Shown here: positions 16,586 through 26,429 of the stretch, piece after piece | Layout of the letters: every line of letters begins with the position of its first letter | Numbering within the stretch: position 1 is the first letter of the stretch | NCBI GenBank assembly: GCA_021154885.1 | Contig: JAJKHS010000074.1 | Location: forward strand, 1-51,251 | Direction of reading: 5' to 3' | DNA: 51,251 nucleotides | DNA from: Thermoanaerobaculum sp. | GTDB taxonomy: Bacteria > Acidobacteriota > Thermoanaerobaculia > Multivoradales > UBA5704 | Notes under the pieces: model-generated | The model's database searches: none | What the model was told of the DNA's origin: nothing | What the model saw: only the letters and a program-made list of their open reading frames with translations | Made by a program: the position numbers and the translations under genes

Positions 16586-17134
16586 ATGCGCCCCTCCCCC
16601 CACGACGCTCTCAACCGCTGGCTCGCCGCCGAGCGGGATGACCGCGCCGATTCCGCGGATTCCGCGGACATCGCCGACGCCGCGCTGCGCGAGCTGTTCG
16701 AGGCACTGCCCAGCCTCGCGCCGGCGGCCGGCTTCGCCGACCGGGTGCTCGCCCGGGCCAGGCTTCAACCTGAGACGCGGGACGTCTTCGCCTCGCGTGC
16801 CCTCCGGTTGGTGCTGCTCTTCAGCCTGATCGCCGTCAGTCTCGGCGCGATCTGGCTGCCGCCGACGCTGCGGGCCCTCGCCAGACTGTGGACTTTGAGC
16901 GACGTGGTGCGGCTCGGAGCGCGCGCGGTGGCGGAGGGCAGCCGTGGGCTCGCCATGGTGCTCCGCGTGAGCGAGTGGCTGCTCTCGCTCGGCCGGGCCC
17001 TCTCCGCGCCGCTGATGACGCCGCAGGTGATGGCGGCCCTCACGGTGGGCCTGCTCGTCTCGGGCCTGGCCTTCCGCTTTCTCCGCGACCAACTCACTGG
17101 TGAGAGGAGCTTGAGCTATGTGGACCCCCTCTGA
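16586..17134 (+). CDS. Putative membrane anti-sigma factor
   Basis: This 182-residue protein starts at ATG 16586, ten bases after AAGGAG; an earlier ATG at 16578 is too close to that site. Its N-terminal segment (1-65) is soluble and carries DSADSADIADA, encoded by a 9-base direct repeat. A first membrane span lies at about 72-92 (LVLLFSLIAVSLGAIWLP) and further hydrophobic segments at about 130-165. No zinc-finger Cys/His motif is present. The position immediately after the sigma factor, the size, and the soluble-then-membrane topology suggest a membrane-bound anti-sigma factor. This is inference from context. The end overlaps the next gene by 17 bases. Confidence 0.6.
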   Translation: MRPSPHDALNRWLAAERDDRADSADSADIADAALRELFEALPSLAPAAGFADRVLARARLQPETRDVFASRALRLVLLFSLIAVSLGAIWLPPTLRALARLWTLSDVVRLGARAVAEGSRGLAMVLRVSEWLLSLGRALSAPLMTPQVMAALTVGLLVSGLAFRFLRDQLTGERSLSYVDPL

Positions 17135-18755
17135 TGGCCAACGACTCGCCGGCCGGAGATCACTCCGCGCCGCGGTCGTTTTCTTGAGCCTCGGCCTGTC
17201 CGTGGCGATGTTCTCCGGGTTCTCCGGGTTCTCCGGGTTCGCCGCATCCGCCGCCCCCGCCCCGCAGTCTGCGACCAGCCCGCCCGCCTCGGCGGAGGAG
17301 AGGGCCAGCCTGCGTCAGACCCTCGAGAGCCGCTACGAGGTGCTGCCGGTACACGGCGGCATCGTGCTCAAACCCCGCCAGCCGCGGGCGGGGATCCGCA
17401 CCATCGAGGTGACCGCCGAAGGGGTGGCGGTCAACGGCGAGCGGGTGACCGCCCGCACTCTGCACGACTGGCTGGGCGCCGACGCCGATTCCGTCCTGCG
17501 CCTGCAGGGCTTGAGCGCCGCCGAGCAGCGGCAGATCTTCGGCCTGGAAGGAGGTAGTGCCCCCGCGGCCACCCCGGTCCCCGCGGCAACGCCCGCCCCC
17601 GCGGACGAGAGCGCCGCCGCCACCACCGAAGGCGAGGTGTCCGAGGAGCCGGCGGAGCCGGAGACCCCGGCCCCGGCGGAGACACCCGAGAGCCGCGGGA
17701 ACCGGCGCAGCTACGGCAGCCGCGTCAACATCCTCGGCAGCGTGACGGTGGAGAAGGACGAGGTCGCCGAAGAGGTGGTGGCCATCGGCGGCTCGGCCAC
17801 GGTCGAGGGCGAGGTGGGGAGGGACGTGACGGCCATCGGCGGTCCCGCCCGCATCGACGGCAAGGTGGGAGGCGACGTGACCTCGGTGGGGGGAGGGGTC
17901 TATCTCGGCTCCAACGCCGAGGTCGAAGGCGACATCACGAGCGTCGGCGGTTCGGTCCACCGCCAACCGGGATCAAAGGTCCGGGGCACGATCAACGAGG
18001 CGGGCTCTCCGTTCGGCCGCCCGTTCGGCCGGCACGTCCGTTTCGGCCGCGACTGGGAGCCCTGGCCGTTCTGGAGCGGCGTCTCCGAGGTGATGAGCAG
18101 CATCATGTTCACGGTGCTCCTGGGTCTGCTCGTCTGCCTGGTGCTGCTCGTCGCCCGCGTGCCGCTGGAGCGGGTGGACCGCCAGCTCGTGGCCCAGCCC
18201 TGGCCGTCGGCGGCCGTGGGGCTCGCCGCGTTCGTCTTCTCCGGGCCGTTGCTGGCGGCGGTGACCATCCTGCTGGCCATCACCATCGTCGGCTGCGCGC
18301 TGTTCCTGCTCTACCCGTTCCTGTTCCTCTACCTCGGGCTGCTGCTGCTGCTGGGCTACACGGCGGTCGCCTACCGGCTGGGACGGCTGGTGGAGAGCCG
18401 GTTCGAGCGCAACTTCGGCAGCCCCTACATGGCAGCCCTGGTGGGCGTGCTGCTGATCCAGGTCTGGTCGATCCTCGGCCACATGCTGGACGTGCTGCCC
18501 GGTCCCTTCGGCTTCTTCTCCTTCATGGTGGGGCTGTTGGGGTTCCTGGTGCAGGCGGTGGCCTGGATCGTGGGCTTCGGCGCGGTCATCCTGGCGCGCT
18601 TCGGCCTCGCGCCGGGGTACTGGCCGGAGCGGGGAGCGCCGGTCATCGTGCCGCCGCCCGCCCCGGTGCCGCCGGTTCCCTATGAGCGGCCGGTCGAACC
18701 CCTTCCCCTCTCCCAGGCGGAGCCGCCGGCGGAGTGGAACGAGCCGCCGCAGTGA
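17118..18755 (+). CDS. Membrane protein with bactofilin-like polymer repeats
   Basis: This 545-residue protein starts at ATG 17118 inside the end of the previous gene, with AGGAG upstream. It has a signal peptide containing a threefold FSG repeat (residues about 33-41), a soluble domain (55-150), and an Ala/Pro/Glu linker. Residues 190-290 form a beta-helical repeat block (VNILGSVTVEKDEVAEEVVAIGGSATVEGEVGRDVTAIGG...). These short VxGxVxxDVxAIGG repeats are typical of bactofilin-type and related polymer-forming proteins. Four or more membrane helices follow (about 330-500), then a Pro-rich tail. It probably forms a membrane-tethered scaffold at the envelope. Its location behind a sigma/anti-sigma pair suggests regulation by envelope stress. 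Confidence 0.8.
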   Translation: MWTPSDGQRLAGRRSLRAAVVFLSLGLSVAMFSGFSGFSGFAASAAPAPQSATSPPASAEERASLRQTLESRYEVLPVHGGIVLKPRQPRAGIRTIEVTAEGVAVNGERVTARTLHDWLGADADSVLRLQGLSAAEQRQIFGLEGGSAPAATPVPAATPAPADESAAATTEGEVSEEPAEPETPAPAETPESRGNRRSYGSRVNILGSVTVEKDEVAEEVVAIGGSATVEGEVGRDVTAIGGPARIDGKVGGDVTSVGGGVYLGSNAEVEGDITSVGGSVHRQPGSKVRGTINEAGSPFGRPFGRHVRFGRDWEPWPFWSGVSEVMSSIMFTVLLGLLVCLVLLVARVPLERVDRQLVAQPWPSAAVGLAAFVFSGPLLAAVTILLAITIVGCALFLLYPFLFLYLGLLLLLGYTAVAYRLGRLVESRFERNFGSPYMAALVGVLLIQVWSILGHMLDVLPGPFGFFSFMVGLLGFLVQAVAWIVGFGAVILARFGLAPGYWPERGAPVIVPPPAPVPPVPYERPVEPLPLSQAEPPAEWNEPPQ

Positions 18756-18770
18756 CCTCTGGGACGGGGA

Positions 18771-20978
18771 TCAGGACGGCTCGCCGGCGGGTCCGGCGAG
18801 CCGCTCCGCCAGCCGCGTGAACCGCGCTCGCACCCGCCGGTTTCCCACCGCGATCCGCAGCGCCCGCTCCTCGCCCACCAGGATGGCCAGCCGCTTCGCG
18901 CGCGTCAGGGCGGTGTAGAGGAGGTTGCGCTGCAGCATCACGTAGTGCGTGGAGTGGAGGGGGATCACCACGCAGGGGTACTCGCTCCCCTGGGACTTGT
19001 GGATGGAGCAGGCGTAGGCGAGGACCAGCTCGTCGAGCGAGCCGGGATCGTAGACCACCTCGCGGCCGTCGAGCGCCACGGTCACGAGCTGGTCGACCTC
19101 GTCGACGGCCACGATCCGCCCGATATCGCCGTTGAAGACCTCCAGGTCGTAGTTGTTCCGCACCTGCATCACCTTGTCGCCCACCCGCAGGGTCCGGCCG
19201 CCGCGGGTCACCTCGACTCCCTGCGGGTTCAGCAACTCGCGCAGCACTGTGTTCAGGTTCTCAGTGCCGAGAGGGCCCCGGTTCATCGGGGTGAGCACCT
19301 GGATCTGCTCCACGGGATCGAGGCCGAACTTCGCCGGGATACGGCGGGAGACGAGCTGGGCGACGGTCTCCACCAGCTCCTCCGGCTGCGGACGCTCGAT
19401 GAAGAAGAAGTCGCCGTCGCTGTCCACCGACTCCAGGACGGGCATCATCCCCTGGTTCACCCGGTGGGCGTTGACCACGATCAGGCTGCGCTCGGCCTGG
19501 CGGAAGATCTCGGTGAGGCGCACCACCTCGACCGCCGTCGAACGGATGAGGTCGGCCAGCACCCGGCCCGGCCCCACCGAGGGGAGCTGGTCGACGTCCC
19601 CCACCAGGATCAGGCGGCCGTGGTCCGGCACCGCCCGCAAGACATGGTTGGCGAGGATGGTGTCGAGCATCGAGGCCTCGTCCACGATCAGCAGGTCGCA
19701 GGAGAGAGGGTGCTCGCGGTTGCGCACGAACTGGCGGGTCTTCGGGTCGAGCTCCAGCAGGCGGTGTAGGGTGGTCGCCTCGGCGCCCGTGGCCTCGGCC
19801 AGGCGCTTGGCGGCGCGGCCGGTGGGGGCGGCGAGGAGCACCTTCTGGCGCTTCCTCTCCAGGATCTTCACCAGTCCCCGCACCAGGGTGGTCTTGCCGG
19901 TGCCGGGGCCGCCCGTGATGACCAGCACCTTGCGGGTGAGGCCGGCGCGGACGGCCTGGCGCTGCTGGCGGGCGAGCTCGATCTTCTCGCTCCTCTCGAA
20001 CCAGTCGAGGGCGCGGTCGACGTCGATCTCCAGCGGCAGCGGCGGCTGGACGAGGAGAGCCCGGAGGCGCGCCGCCACCCCGGACTCGGCGGCGTGGAGG
20101 GACTTGAGGAAGACCGCCTGCTCCTCGGCCGAGGCGAGCGGCTCCAGCACGATCTGCTCGGTCTCCGCCAGGGCGGCCACCGCCTGCTCGACCAGAGCGG
20201 GCGACGCTCCCAGGAGCTTCTCGGCCTCCTCCAGGAGCGACTTGCGCGGCAGGTAGACGTGCCCGCGGTCGGCCCCTTGCCCCAGCAGATACAGGGAGCC
20301 GGCCTCGAGGCGTTGCGGCGCCGTGGGCGGTACGCCGAGGGCTGCGGCGATCTTGTCGGCCGTCTTGAAGCCGATGCCGTAGATGTCCGTCGCCAGGCGG
20401 TAGGGGTTCTCCCGCACCAGCTCCGTGGCCCGCGGGCCGTAGGCCTTGTAGATCTTGATGGCGTAGTGGGTGGAGACGCCGTGGGACTGGAGGAAGATCA
20501 TCACCTCCTTGATCTCCCGCTGCTCGGCCCAGGCGCGGAGGATCTCGCGGCTGCGCTTGGGACCGATCCCCTCCACCTCGACCAGCCGGTCCGGCCGGTT
20601 CTCGATGACGTCCAGCGTCTCCAGGCCGAAACAGGCCACCAGCCGCGCGGCCATGACCTTGCCGATGCCACGGATCAGCCCCGAGCCCAGGTACTTCTCG
20701 ATGCCGCCCACCGTCGCCGGGGTCACCGTGGCGTAGGAGGTCACCTTGAACTGCTTGCCGTACTTCGGGTCCTGGATCCAGGCGCCGGTCAGGCGCAGGT
20801 TCTCCCCCGGCTGCACGCCCAGCAGGCTGCCGACCGCCGTCACCAGGTCGCGGTGACCGGGCACCGAGAGGCGCGCCACGGTCCAGGCGTTCTCCTCGTT
20901 GCTGAAGACGATCCGCTCCAGCACCCCTTCCAGGGTGGTCGGGGCGGTGGTCGGCTGGGAGTCGAAGGGGAGGGTCAT
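18771..20978 (-). CDS. recD2: RecD2-type ATP-dependent 5'-3' DNA helicase
   Basis: This 735-residue helicase starts at ATG 20978. The N-terminal OB-like domain and helix-hairpin-helix segments (LIRGIGKVMAARLV at 101-114, VEGIGPKRSREIL at 135-147, YGIGFKTADKIA at 200-211) mark RecD2 rather than the RecBCD subunit. Walker A is GGPGTGKTT (356-364) and Walker B includes DEAS (433-436). Later SF1B motifs include GDVDQLPSVGPG, TEIFRQ and the C-terminal HKSQGSEYPCVVIP, where UvrD-like motif VI (YTALTRAKR) follows. It unwinds DNA in repair. It ends 15 bases from the convergent bactofilin-like gene and is divergent from the NtrC-type regulator with 61 bases between starts. Confidence 0.97.
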   Translation of the reverse strand: MTLPFDSQPTTAPTTLEGVLERIVFSNEENAWTVARLSVPGHRDLVTAVGSLLGVQPGENLRLTGAWIQDPKYGKQFKVTSYATVTPATVGGIEKYLGSGLIRGIGKVMAARLVACFGLETLDVIENRPDRLVEVEGIGPKRSREILRAWAEQREIKEVMIFLQSHGVSTHYAIKIYKAYGPRATELVRENPYRLATDIYGIGFKTADKIAAALGVPPTAPQRLEAGSLYLLGQGADRGHVYLPRKSLLEEAEKLLGASPALVEQAVAALAETEQIVLEPLASAEEQAVFLKSLHAAESGVAARLRALLVQPPLPLEIDVDRALDWFERSEKIELARQQRQAVRAGLTRKVLVITGGPGTGKTTLVRGLVKILERKRQKVLLAAPTGRAAKRLAEATGAEATTLHRLLELDPKTRQFVRNREHPLSCDLLIVDEASMLDTILANHVLRAVPDHGRLILVGDVDQLPSVGPGRVLADLIRSTAVEVVRLTEIFRQAERSLIVVNAHRVNQGMMPVLESVDSDGDFFFIERPQPEELVETVAQLVSRRIPAKFGLDPVEQIQVLTPMNRGPLGTENLNTVLRELLNPQGVEVTRGGRTLRVGDKVMQVRNNYDLEVFNGDIGRIVAVDEVDQLVTVALDGREVVYDPGSLDELVLAYACSIHKSQGSEYPCVVIPLHSTHYVMLQRNLLYTALTRAKRLAILVGEERALRIAVGNRRVRARFTRLAERLAGPAGEPS

Positions 20979-21039
20979 ATCCGCCGAAGCCCGCTCAGTT
21001 TATGACAGGTGGTGTCGACTGTGCCAAAATGACCCGCGC

Positions 21040-22431
<1,392 letters not shown>

Positions 22432-22440
22432 GGAGGGGAC

Positions 22441-22656
22441 ATGGAGCTTCACACGGAGGTGCTGATCCACAACGAGACCCTGGGAGTGAAGGGGGGCAAA
22501 GGGGTACTTCTGCAGATCAGTCAGGATGGTTACTACGAGGTCAACTGCGTCTTCGGCGAGCGGGTGCATCGCACGCTCTTCCCCATCTTCGGCACGGTGC
22601 TGATCAGCCGCGAACCCGAGGACAGCACACGCCTCGATCTGGAGATCGAGCGCTGA
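22441..22656 (+). CDS. Small conserved-looking protein, function unknown
   Basis: This 71-residue protein has an excellent ribosome-binding site (GAGGAGGGG) before ATG 22441. Its sequence alternates hydrophobic and polar residues (TEVLIHNETLGVKGGKGVLL, then YYEVNCVFGERVHRTLFPIF) and looks like a small beta-barrel. It contains no motif I recognise. Overlap with pdxJ by one base (TGATG) and tight spacing to the regulator make it a real, co-translated gene. A possible role as a nucleic-acid-binding or regulatory barrel is only a guess from the fold impression. Confidence 0.7.
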   Translation: MELHTEVLIHNETLGVKGGKGVLLQISQDGYYEVNCVFGERVHRTLFPIFGTVLISREPEDSTRLDLEIER

Positions 22657-23420
22657 TGGTTGCGAAGGCGGCAAGGGAGGGTGCGAAGCTCTCGGTCAAC
22701 GTGGATCATGTCGCGACACTGCGGCAGGCCCGCAAGACCCACTACCCCGACCCGGTCGAGGCGGCGCGGATCGCCGAGAACGCGGGCGCTTCGGGGGTCA
22801 CCGTCCACCTCCGGGTGGACCGCCGGCATATCCAGGACGCGGACGTGGAGCGCCTGCGCGCCAGCGTGCGCGGCAAGCTCAACCTGGAGATGTCGAGCGC
22901 CGAGGAGATGGTGAAGGTCGCCCTGCGGGTCAAGCCGCACCAGGTGACCCTGGTGCCGGAGCGGCCCGAGGAGGTGACGACGGAAGGGGGGCTCAACCTG
23001 ATCCTCTACGGGCGGCGGATCATCGACGTCGCGGACCGCCTGGCCACGGCGGGGATCGCCATCTCGTTGTTCATCGATCCGGATCTGCGGCAGATCCAGG
23101 CGCTCAGCGCCCTCAAGGAGCACGGGGTCACCGGTTTCGAGATCAACACCGACGCCTACACCCGTGCCGCGGACCCGGCGGCGGGCGACTCCGAGCTGCG
23201 ACAGATCGCGCAAGCGGTGGAGCAGGGGAGAGCTGCGGGTCTGCGGGCCTACGCCGGGCATGGCCTCAGCACGGAGAACGTGGGGGCCGTCGCGGCCGTC
23301 CCCGGCATGGAGGAGCTGAACATCGGTCATGCCATCATCGCCCGGGCGGTGATCGTGGGCATGGAGACGGCGGTCAAGGAGATGCTGGCGGCGATCTCAG
23401 CCGGTGCGGCGAAGGTTTAG
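22656..23420 (+). CDS. pdxJ: Pyridoxine 5'-phosphate synthase
   Basis: This 254-residue TIM-barrel enzyme condenses 1-deoxy-xylulose 5-phosphate with 3-amino-2-oxopropyl phosphate in vitamin B6 synthesis. The start ATG 22656 overlaps the previous stop by one base. Diagnostic segments are LSVNVDHVATLRQAR at the start, GVTVHLRVDRRHIQD (usually HLREDRRHI, here Val replaces Glu), KPHQVTLVPERPEEVTTEGG, and HGLSTENV near the end, with GHAIIARAVIVGM. The Glu-to-Val change in the HLREDRRHI motif is worth noting, because that Glu is normally conserved; the rest of the active site looks intact. It is the last gene before a convergent terminator region. Confidence 0.95.
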   Translation: MVAKAAREGAKLSVNVDHVATLRQARKTHYPDPVEAARIAENAGASGVTVHLRVDRRHIQDADVERLRASVRGKLNLEMSSAEEMVKVALRVKPHQVTLVPERPEEVTTEGGLNLILYGRRIIDVADRLATAGIAISLFIDPDLRQIQALSALKEHGVTGFEINTDAYTRAADPAAGDSELRQIAQAVEQGRAAGLRAYAGHGLSTENVGAVAAVPGMEELNIGHAIIARAVIVGMETAVKEMLAAISAGAAKV

Positions 23421-23456
23421 GGGAGGCCAGGGCGGTAGAAGTCGAAACAGGGTCTT

Positions 23457-23544
23457 CAGGGACAGCAGGGACAAACAGGGACACGATACCGCCGAGACGG
23501 GGGCTTCCTTGTCTCTGCTGTCCTTGGTGTCCCTGTTGTCCTTG
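23457..23544. terminator. Convergent intergenic hairpin made of CAGGGACA repeats
   Basis: Between pdxJ and glmM, which converge, GGACAGCAGGGACA (23460-23473) faces TGTCTCTGCTGTCC (23510-23523); 13 of 14 positions pair. Both arms are themselves built from repeats of a CAGGGACA-like octamer, so several alternative pairings are possible. A bidirectional terminator is the natural reading, though no long T-run follows. A related hairpin with the same GACAGCAGGGA core lies at 40423-40469. Confidence 0.6.
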
Positions 23545-23563
23545 CTTGCCCAGGATCAAGCCT

Positions 23564-24964
23564 CTACCCCGCCCCCAGCTCCCCCCGGATCGCCGTGGCG
23601 AGCTCGCCTGCCAGGCTGTCGATCAGCCCCTGCTCGGGGCCTTCGATCATGATGCGGGCGAGGGGCTCGGTGCCGCTGTAGCGCAGGACAAGGCGGCCGT
23701 CGTCCCCCAGGCGCTGCTCGACGTCGCGGGCGGCGGCAGTCACCGCAGGCAGGGACTCGAAGTCCAGCTTCTTCGCCACTCGCACGTTGAGCAGCACCTG
23801 GGGATAGCGTCGGAACGGGGCCAGCATCTGCGAGAGAGGCCGGCCGTTCTGAGCTTTAAGGAAGGCCATCTGGATCGCCGTAAGGAGGCCGTCGCCGGTG
23901 CTCGACAGTTCACTCTGCACGATGTGGCCGGACTGCTCGCCGCCCAGCAGGATACCCTCCCGGCGCATCGCTTCCACCACGTAGCGGTCCCCCACGTTGC
24001 AGCGCACGAGGCCGATGCCCTCGGCGGCCAGGGCCCGCTCCAGCCCGAGATTGCTCATCGAGGTGGCCACGATCCGTAGGGGATGGAGCCGGTCCGACCG
24101 GTGGAGGCAGGTGCCCCAGAGATAGAGGATGGCGTCGCCGTCGCGCACCTCGCCGCGCTCGTCGGCGAGGATGCAGCGGTCGGCGTCGCCGTCGAAGGCG
24201 GCCCCGAGGTCCGCCCCCTCGGCCGCCACCCGGGCCGCCATCTCGCCGGGCGCCGTCGAGCCGCACCCTTCGTTGACGTTGCGGCCGGTCGGCTCGGCGT
24301 GGAGCAGGGTCACCCGCGCCCCCAGCCGCTCGAACAGCTCTCCCGCGTAGCCGGAGGCGGCGCCGTGGCCCGTGTCGAGCACCACCCGCAGCCCGGCGAG
24401 CGGATGCTCGCCAGGGCGCTCGAGGGGGACGGTCGCGGCCAGATGCCGCAGGTAGCGCTCCCGCAACTCCGGCTCCGCGGCCAGCGCTCCCGGCGGGATG
24501 TCCGCCACCGGTGCGGATGGCTGGGTCAGCAATCCTTCGAGCGCCGCCTCGTCCTCGTCGCTCCACTTGAAGCCCTGCGGGTCGATGAGCTTGATGCCAT
24601 TGTCCGGCCAGGGGTTGTGGCTGGCCGAGACGACCACCCCGGAGGCCGCCCCGAGCTGGTGGGTCAGCCAGGCGACGCCCGGAGTGGGGATGACTCCCGC
24701 GTAGCGCAGGTCGATGCCGCCGGCGAGCAGGCCGGAGGCGAGCCAGCGGCAGATCTCGGGCGTGCTCTCCCGGGTGTCGCCGCCGAGCACCACCCGGGGG
24801 GGAGCGCCGTTGCCGCGGTGACTGCGATGGCCGCGCGAGCGCAGGGTGGCGGCGAGGTGGAAGGCGAGGCCGGTCACGGTCTCGCGATCGAGGGGAAACT
24901 CGCCGAAGCGGCCGCGGATGCCGTCGGTGCCGAAGAGTCGCTGGGAGTGGGAATTCGGGCTCAA
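23564..24964 (-). CDS. glmM: Phosphoglucosamine mutase
   Basis: This 466-residue enzyme converts glucosamine 6-phosphate to glucosamine 1-phosphate for peptidoglycan precursors. The active-site serine loop SASHNP gives phospho-Ser115. FGTDGIRG at 11-18, the metal-binding DGDADR near residue 258, the sugar-binding GGEQSGHI and the phosphate-binding RYSGTEPLARIMIEG are all present. The start is TTG 24964, overlapping the cdaR stop as TTGA. The order cdaA-cdaR-glmM is widely conserved; in Gram-positive bacteria CdaR and GlmM both modulate CdaA. It is the last gene of a long minus-strand operon. Confidence 0.97.
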   Translation of the reverse strand: MSPNSHSQRLFGTDGIRGRFGEFPLDRETVTGLAFHLAATLRSRGHRSHRGNGAPPRVVLGGDTRESTPEICRWLASGLLAGGIDLRYAGVIPTPGVAWLTHQLGAASGVVVSASHNPWPDNGIKLIDPQGFKWSDEDEAALEGLLTQPSAPVADIPPGALAAEPELRERYLRHLAATVPLERPGEHPLAGLRVVLDTGHGAASGYAGELFERLGARVTLLHAEPTGRNVNEGCGSTAPGEMAARVAAEGADLGAAFDGDADRCILADERGEVRDGDAILYLWGTCLHRSDRLHPLRIVATSMSNLGLERALAAEGIGLVRCNVGDRYVVEAMRREGILLGGEQSGHIVQSELSSTGDGLLTAIQMAFLKAQNGRPLSQMLAPFRRYPQVLLNVRVAKKLDFESLPAVTAAARDVEQRLGDDGRLVLRYSGTEPLARIMIEGPEQGLIDSLAGELATAIRGELGAG

Positions 24965-25656
24965 CGCTTGTCCTTTCGCGGTTTCGTCTTCGAGTCCTGG
25001 GGCTTCGGCTCGTCGTGTATCGTCATCGGCACCTTGACGTTCACCTGGGTGGGCTGGACGATCTGGATCAGGGGATTGGGGGAGGCCACCGACACCGTCA
25101 CCTCGAAGGTGATCGCCCGGCCGTCCAGGCTGATGGGCGACGTGGAGAGGTGGCCGGCGTGGGCGATCATGGATGCGGGGCCGCTGACCAGCACCTGGTT
25201 GGGAAAGATCTCCGGCTCCTGGACCGTGGCCCCCGCCGCCGGCTCGCCCGTGAGCTTGGCCACCACGGGGAGCCGCTGCGTGATCTCCGGCTCGAGCTCC
25301 ACCTGGATGGTGGGCGGCTCGATGGAGACCACGTCCAGGCCGTCCGGCGCCGTCACGTTCTCCGGCCCGAGCTCGATGGTGGCCATCCCCTCCTGGCGCC
25401 GCGACAGCTCGACCGTCACGTCCACCGTGAAAGGCTGGAGCTTGCGGATGGCCTTCTTGCTGCCTCTCAGCCGCACGTTCACGCTCGGCACCGGGTTGAT
25501 GATCATGAACCCCCGGGGACGGTTGTAGCTGACGCTGGCCTCCACCAGCCGCTCGCTGGAGACGAGGCGGTCCTGCAGCGAGGCGTTGAACCAGATGCCG
25601 ACGGCGATGCCCAGGGCCAGCAGCCGCAGCCCCCAGGTGCGGGCGGTCTCGCTCAT
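24961..25656 (-). CDS. cdaR: YbbR-domain regulator of diadenylate cyclase
   Basis: This 231-residue protein has one N-terminal membrane span (about 8-24, LRLLALGIAVGIWFNA) and a tandem YbbR-type beta-domain exterior, recognisable by repeated phrases such as VNVRLRGSKKAIRKL and NQVLVSGPASMIA. The C-terminal tail is Lys/Pro rich. YbbR proteins bind CdaA at the membrane and tune c-di-AMP output. The gene overlaps cdaA by 4 bases (start ATG 25656, cdaA stop 25653) and glmM by 4 bases, which indicates a tight translational unit. Confidence 0.88.
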   Translation of the reverse strand: MSETARTWGLRLLALGIAVGIWFNASLQDRLVSSERLVEASVSYNRPRGFMIINPVPSVNVRLRGSKKAIRKLQPFTVDVTVELSRRQEGMATIELGPENVTAPDGLDVVSIEPPTIQVELEPEITQRLPVVAKLTGEPAAGATVQEPEIFPNQVLVSGPASMIAHAGHLSTSPISLDGRAITFEVTVSVASPNPLIQIVQPTQVNVKVPMTIHDEPKPQDSKTKPRKDKR

Positions 25657-26429
25657 GGCGTCCCCCGCTGCGGGTTCAGCAGGTACTTGTAGAGGGCGTT
25701 GCGCAGGCCTTGACTTTCGAGGTCGCGGATCATCTCGCCGTCGAAGGCCACGGAGATGGTCCCCGTCTCCTCGGAGACCACGACGGCCACGGCATCCGTC
25801 TCCTCGGTGAGGCCGAGGGCGGCGCGGTGGCGGGTGCCGAACTCCTTCGACAGCTCCGGATTGGGCGTCAGCGGCAGGAAGCAGGCCGCGGCGGCGATGC
25901 GGTCGTCCTGGATGATGACCGCGCCGTCGTGCAGCGGCGTGTCGGGCTGGAAAATGTTGATCAGCAGGTCGTAGGAGACGACGGCGTCGAGGGCGATGCC
26001 GTTCTCGACGTAGTTGCGCAGTCCGTGCAGTCGCTCGATGACGATCAGGGCGCCGGTGCGCCGGGACGAGAGCGTGGTGGCGGCGAGCACGACTTCACTG
26101 AACGATGCCACCACGTTCTGCTGCTTGGCGAGCCCCCACAGCGGGTTGCGCCCGAATCTCACCAGGGCGCGGCGGATCTCCTGCTGGAACAGGACGATGA
26201 TGGCGAACGGCAGGACGATCAGCAGGTTCTCGAGAATGCGCTGCAGGGTGGGCAGCTCGGCGAGCAGCGCCCCGTAGTACACCAGGACCAGGAAGAACAG
26301 GCCGAGCAGCATCTGCACCGCCCGCGTGCCGCGGATGAGCAGCAGCAGATTGTAGATGATGATGGCGACGGCCAGGATGTCGACGGCGTCGCGCCAGTTG
26401 AGGATCTCGAGGAAGCGTAGCAGGCTCAA
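25653..26429 (-). CDS. cdaA: Diadenylate cyclase (membrane, CdaA type)
   Basis: This 258-residue enzyme makes cyclic di-AMP from two ATP. Three membrane helices occupy about 12-33, 38-58 and 64-82. The DAC domain follows (about 105-245) with the signature DGA (168-170, in PLHDGAVII) and RHR (200-202, in GTRHRAALG), both required for catalysis. Domain order and length match CdaA. It overlaps folP by 4 bases and cdaR by 4 bases. c-di-AMP would control potassium or osmolyte balance and wall homeostasis, which fits the neighbouring glmM and ftsH. Confidence 0.97.
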   Translation of the reverse strand: MSLLRFLEILNWRDAVDILAVAIIIYNLLLLIRGTRAVQMLLGLFFLVLVYYGALLAELPTLQRILENLLIVLPFAIIVLFQQEIRRALVRFGRNPLWGLAKQQNVVASFSEVVLAATTLSSRRTGALIVIERLHGLRNYVENGIALDAVVSYDLLINIFQPDTPLHDGAVIIQDDRIAAAACFLPLTPNPELSKEFGTRHRAALGLTEETDAVAVVVSEETGTISVAFDGEMIRDLESQGLRNALYKYLLNPQRGTP

